The notes under the pieces were generated by a model. It was not told the origin of the DNA, did not search any database, and saw only the letters and a list, made by a program, of their open reading frames with translations. Position numbers and translations under genes: made by a program. From positions 1 to 25,677 of the forward strand of contig DASUFE010000036.1 of assembly GCA_036274675.1 (NCBI GenBank): DNA of 25,677 nucleotides, in the 5' to 3' direction. Source of the stretch: DASUFE01 sp036274675 (GTDB taxonomy: Bacteria; Pseudomonadota; Gammaproteobacteria; HTCC5015). Each line of letters opens with the position of its first letter. The first letter of the stretch is position 1. Below are positions 23,633 through 25,677 of the stretch, in pieces.

Positions 23633-24568
23633 CTATCGGTAGTTACCTGTGAATATGTCGGTCGATCGTTTGCTTCTCCGATTTGCTTAGAAAAGAAATA
23701 TCCTGCAGTAACTGCTGTGGTTTCTGCAGGCCTGATCTGACACAAGCTCGGCGGCGATTCTCGCGGATCATTGCGCACCCGCCTGCCGCCAATCGAAGAT
23801 GCCAAAGACAAAGCACCTTCCTTGTCTCTCTTCAGCAATAAATCCTCTACATGACCATGAGTGCACGGTCCCGTACCAGCCCGGAAGCAAGAGTCCACTA
23901 TCAAGAGCGTCCACTAAGTCCAAACTCACATCTTTCATTCATCCAAATTTATCCAAAAAATTTTCATGCGGTAAATTTACATACTTTGATAAAAACTAAT
24001 CCGTTTTATCTACTGGAAATACCTATTCGAATTTTTTCGAGGATTAATCACATACGGCATTGATAAATTCATTCATTACCAAGTACAGCTTTTTTTGAAT
24101 TAAAGACGAACTATTTTGTTTTCGAAGCGCGCTACCATGCTTCCCGAATTGGAAAGTGTAATTTGCAATAATGTTTTTTCTATGTGGTAATACGCGTTGC
24201 TTTCGCGCGTATCGCAAGTATACGTTGTCTGCCATTACGAGAACGCATACAACCATTATTGTAAAAGAAGTCAGAACTGATAATGGTTAAGACTTCGGCA
24301 GCAGGCGCACACTTAATAAACCTGAGCTGCCATGGTAGTTTATACAGTAGCCGAGATTTTTACTTTATGATTCCGAGGCAAATTGGTCGCCTCTGGATTC
24401 CTGAAACCGGTTACTTAAGCTATAGTTAGACGATCCGTAGTAGTCCGCATCAGAATGCGACCAGGCAGAATTAATTGCTTTTTGAATAAAAATAAAACGA
24501 AAAAATGCAACATTTATCTACAGCGAGCATTCCAGTTAGCAGTAATCAAGGCTGGCATGTGGACCGGG

Positions 24569-24590
24569 ACCGGAATCGTGACATTCCGGT
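24569..24590. repeat. Perfect 8 bp inverted repeat, hairpin candidate
   Basis: ACCGGAAT (24569-24576) and ATTCCGGT (24583-24590) are exact reverse complements around CGTGAC. No T-run follows on either strand, so it is not a terminator. It could be a REP-like unit, a mobile-element end or a protein site. Confidence 0.4.
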
Positions 24591-24693
24591 GAAATGGACT
24601 ATAAGAGTATTTCTCTCACTTTCTCGAGTTTACCCGGCAGAGAAAATGGGGGTTACAAGGACGTAGATAATAAATAGATGTAGTCAATTTTGA

Positions 24694-24711
24694 TTTCGCC
24701 CGAGGGCGAAA
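24694..24711. repeat. Compact hairpin/palindrome TTTCGCC-CGAG-GGCGAAA
   Basis: Seven base pairs close a CGAG tetraloop, and after one mismatch three further pairs (24690-24692 with 24713-24715) extend it. It lies between AT-rich flanks about 450 bp before the CBM2 gene. As DNA it is also a near-perfect 18 bp palindrome and so a possible operator. Confidence 0.4.
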
Positions 24712-24783
24712 ACAATTTAACCTACTGACCATCTGTGAACCGGAGGGGATTTCGGGATGAGAGAGGTTCAGGATATACACGGC

Positions 24784-24810
24784 ACGACCGGTGCTAACCG
24801 GTCGTCTTTT
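24784..24810 (+). terminator. Rho-independent terminator-like hairpin in the CBM2 upstream region
   Basis: ACGACCGGT (24784-24792) pairs perfectly with ACCGGTCGT (24797-24805) around a GCTA loop and is followed by CTTTT. Stem quality is good; the T-run is short. No gene ends just upstream, so it would end either a small RNA or a leader transcript. Confidence 0.55.
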
Positions 24811-25061
24811 GGCGCACCCAACCCGCCGCGCTTTCCTGTTGACGCCAGTTTTATCTCCCCCCGCCAGCTTCAGCCTGCTGGCATTCGCATTCACATATTT
24901 TCAGATTCCGCGGCAGGTCCGCAGACGAAGCCTGGCCTTATATCGCGCAGCTCAAACTCCAACAGCTCGCATAAATCCCGGCTTCCGGTGCCATCGACAA
25001 GGCAGGTTTCATGCGCCGACTCACATGGCCACCTGAGTAGTAGTGGTAAGGACGGGAGTTG

Positions 25062-25119
25062 TTGTCTCCAATCCTGCCATTTAGCAATGTTGTTAAGCTT
25101 GGAGACAAGTGCTTTTTTT
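25062..25119 (+). terminator. Terminator-like hairpin directly before the CBM2 gene (possible attenuator)
   Basis: TTGTCTCCAA (25062-25071) pairs perfectly with TTGGAGACAA (25099-25108) across a 27-base loop. After GTGC comes a run of seven Ts (25113-25119). The T-run ends 27 bp before ATG 25147. It may insulate the gene from upstream transcription or act as a conditional terminator in its leader. Confidence 0.55.
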
Positions 25120-25146
25120 AATCGTCGTCGAGAGGGGTAATTAATA

Positions 25147-25677
25147 ATGAGAAGAATTTTGATCAAACTGGGAATGCTACTGTCCGGCCTCATGCTGGGC
25201 GGACAGGCATTCGGCGCGTACACCTGTACGGCAACGCCTTCAAATACGGGCGGCACCTTTTTCCAGGTGGACGTGAGCGTAACCAACAGCGGCACCACTG
25301 CGTTGAGCGGATGGACCGTCACTTTGAACTTCCCTGAGCAGGTCACGGCGACCAATCAGTGGAACGCGACCCGGTCGGGCAGCAACCCCGGCACTTCGTT
25401 CCAGTTCACCAACTGCTGTTCCTGGCAGTTGCCGGCCCCGGGCCAGACCGCCGCGAACGTGTTCGGCGTGCAGGGCAACCACGATGGCAGCTTTATGGCG
25501 CCGTCCTGCGTGGGCAGCGGCTCATCGAGCACCACCAGCTCCTCTTCGTCGAGCAGCAGTTCCAGTTCGTCGAGCAGTTCCAGCTCCTCATCCTCGAGCA
25601 GCAACTCGTCGAGTTCGTCGAGTTCCAGCAGCTCCAGTTCTTCGAGTTCGTCGTCTTCGTCGAGCAGCAGCTCGTCG
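25147..25677 (+). CDS. Secreted CBM2 protein with polyserine linker, 3' end beyond the window
   Basis: The 177 codons present encode a Sec signal peptide (about residues 1-23, ending GGQAFGA), a family 2 carbohydrate-binding module (about 25-121), and a polyserine linker still running at the window edge. The module shows the family pattern FFQVDVSVTNSG, then LSGWTVTLNF, WNAT and the ending FGVQGNHDGSF. Trp56, Trp72 and Trp93 are candidate cellulose- or chitin-contacting residues; Cys27 and Cys121 bracket the module as in family members with a terminal disulfide, and an extra Cys90-Cys91 pair is present. From residue 131 all residues are Ser except Asn153. A catalytic domain, probably a glycoside hydrolase, is expected beyond the edge. 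GAGGGG lies about 10 bases before the ATG. Confidence 0.88.
   Translation, partial: MRRILIKLGMLLSGLMLGGQAFGAYTCTATPSNTGGTFFQVDVSVTNSGTTALSGWTVTLNFPEQVTATNQWNATRSGSNPGTSFQFTNCCSWQLPAPGQTAANVFGVQGNHDGSFMAPSCVGSGSSSTTSSSSSSSSSSSSSSSSSSSSSSNSSSSSSSSSSSSSSSSSSSSSSSS

Larger units (their letters stand above)
23633..25146. other. 1.5 kb region without a convincing gene; AT-rich and hairpin-rich
   Basis: No reading frame here resembles a known protein on either strand. By direct count 23941-24120 contains 49 G or C in 180 bases (27%), far below the GC-rich genes around it. Perfect inverted repeats occur at 23702-23730 (CCTGCAG / CTGCAGG), 24190-24212 (ATACGCG / CGCGTAT), 24569-24590 (ACCGGAAT / ATTCCGGT), 24694-24711 (TTTCGCC / GGCGAAA), 24784-24805 and 25062-25108, the last two followed by T-runs. 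It looks like a long regulatory or RNA-encoding stretch, or a decayed acquired segment. Confidence 0.6.

Noticed and set aside
24270..24290. Val-Arg-Thr-Asp-Asn-Gly followed by a stop, resembling the DDE motif of IS3-type transposases
   Set aside because: Only six residues match, a stop follows, and no transposase-like sequence is seen before it in any frame; likely chance.
24720..25146. Known riboswitch (c-di-GMP-I, TPP, glycine) upstream of the CBM2 gene
   Set aside because: None of the conserved core sequences could be found by eye; only the terminator-like hairpins are supported.
25537..25677. Repetitive TCG/AGC sequence as a CRISPR array or DNA tandem repeat
   Set aside because: It is an in-frame polyserine linker with no constant repeat unit or spacers.

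Overview
The window looks like a chromosomal segment of a gammaproteobacterium. The gene neighbourhoods are those of Pseudomonas-like and Cellvibrio-like chromosomes: leuC-leuD with a divergent LysR gene, trpS-scpA-scpB, mrcB followed by a TPR lipoprotein, and yciB-yciI-bolA-ppiC. Coding DNA is GC-rich. The last gene encodes a secreted protein with a family 2 carbohydrate-binding module followed by a long polyserine linker. That architecture is typical of polysaccharide degraders such as Cellvibrio, Saccharophagus and Teredinibacter, but one gene cannot fix the genus.

Layout. 1-5437: leucine and aromatic amino acid biosynthesis. The first codons of leuB lie at the left edge, then leuD and leuC on the minus strand, a divergent LysR regulator, an MFS transporter convergent with and overlapping that regulator, and aroC. 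5480-7525: a two-gene plus-strand unit of a membrane-anchored retropepsin-like protease and a PP2C-type phosphatase with an uncharacterised N-terminal half. 7559-8476: prmB on the minus strand. 8554-10528: a plus-strand unit of SCO1/SenC, the periplasmic copper chaperone PCu(A)C and phosphatidylserine decarboxylase. 10547-18924: a long minus-strand series, in transcription order trpS, scpA, scpB, mrcB, TPR lipoprotein, yoaA-type helicase, tsaB. 19085-19717: yciO (minus). 19827-21998: yciB, yciI, bolA and a PpiC-type lipoprotein isomerase, closed by a strong terminator. 22346-23632: a membrane-bound AraC-type regulator with an elaborate leader. 23633-25146: 1.5 kb without a convincing gene, partly very AT-rich and full of inverted repeats, including two terminator-like hairpins. 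25147-end: the CBM2/polyserine protein, cut off by the window edge.

Most of the window is housekeeping: Leu and chorismate synthesis, tRNA charging and t6A-related factors, chromosome condensation, cell-wall synthesis, and copper delivery to cytochrome oxidase. The less ordinary parts are the protease/phosphatase pair, a dispersed inverted-repeat element present twice (leuD-leuB gap and tsaB-yoaA gap), an approximately 40-residue insertion in YciB, the leader of the AraC-type gene, and the structured noncoding region in front of the CBM2 gene. I found no CRISPR array, tRNA, rRNA, intact insertion sequence or prophage gene.
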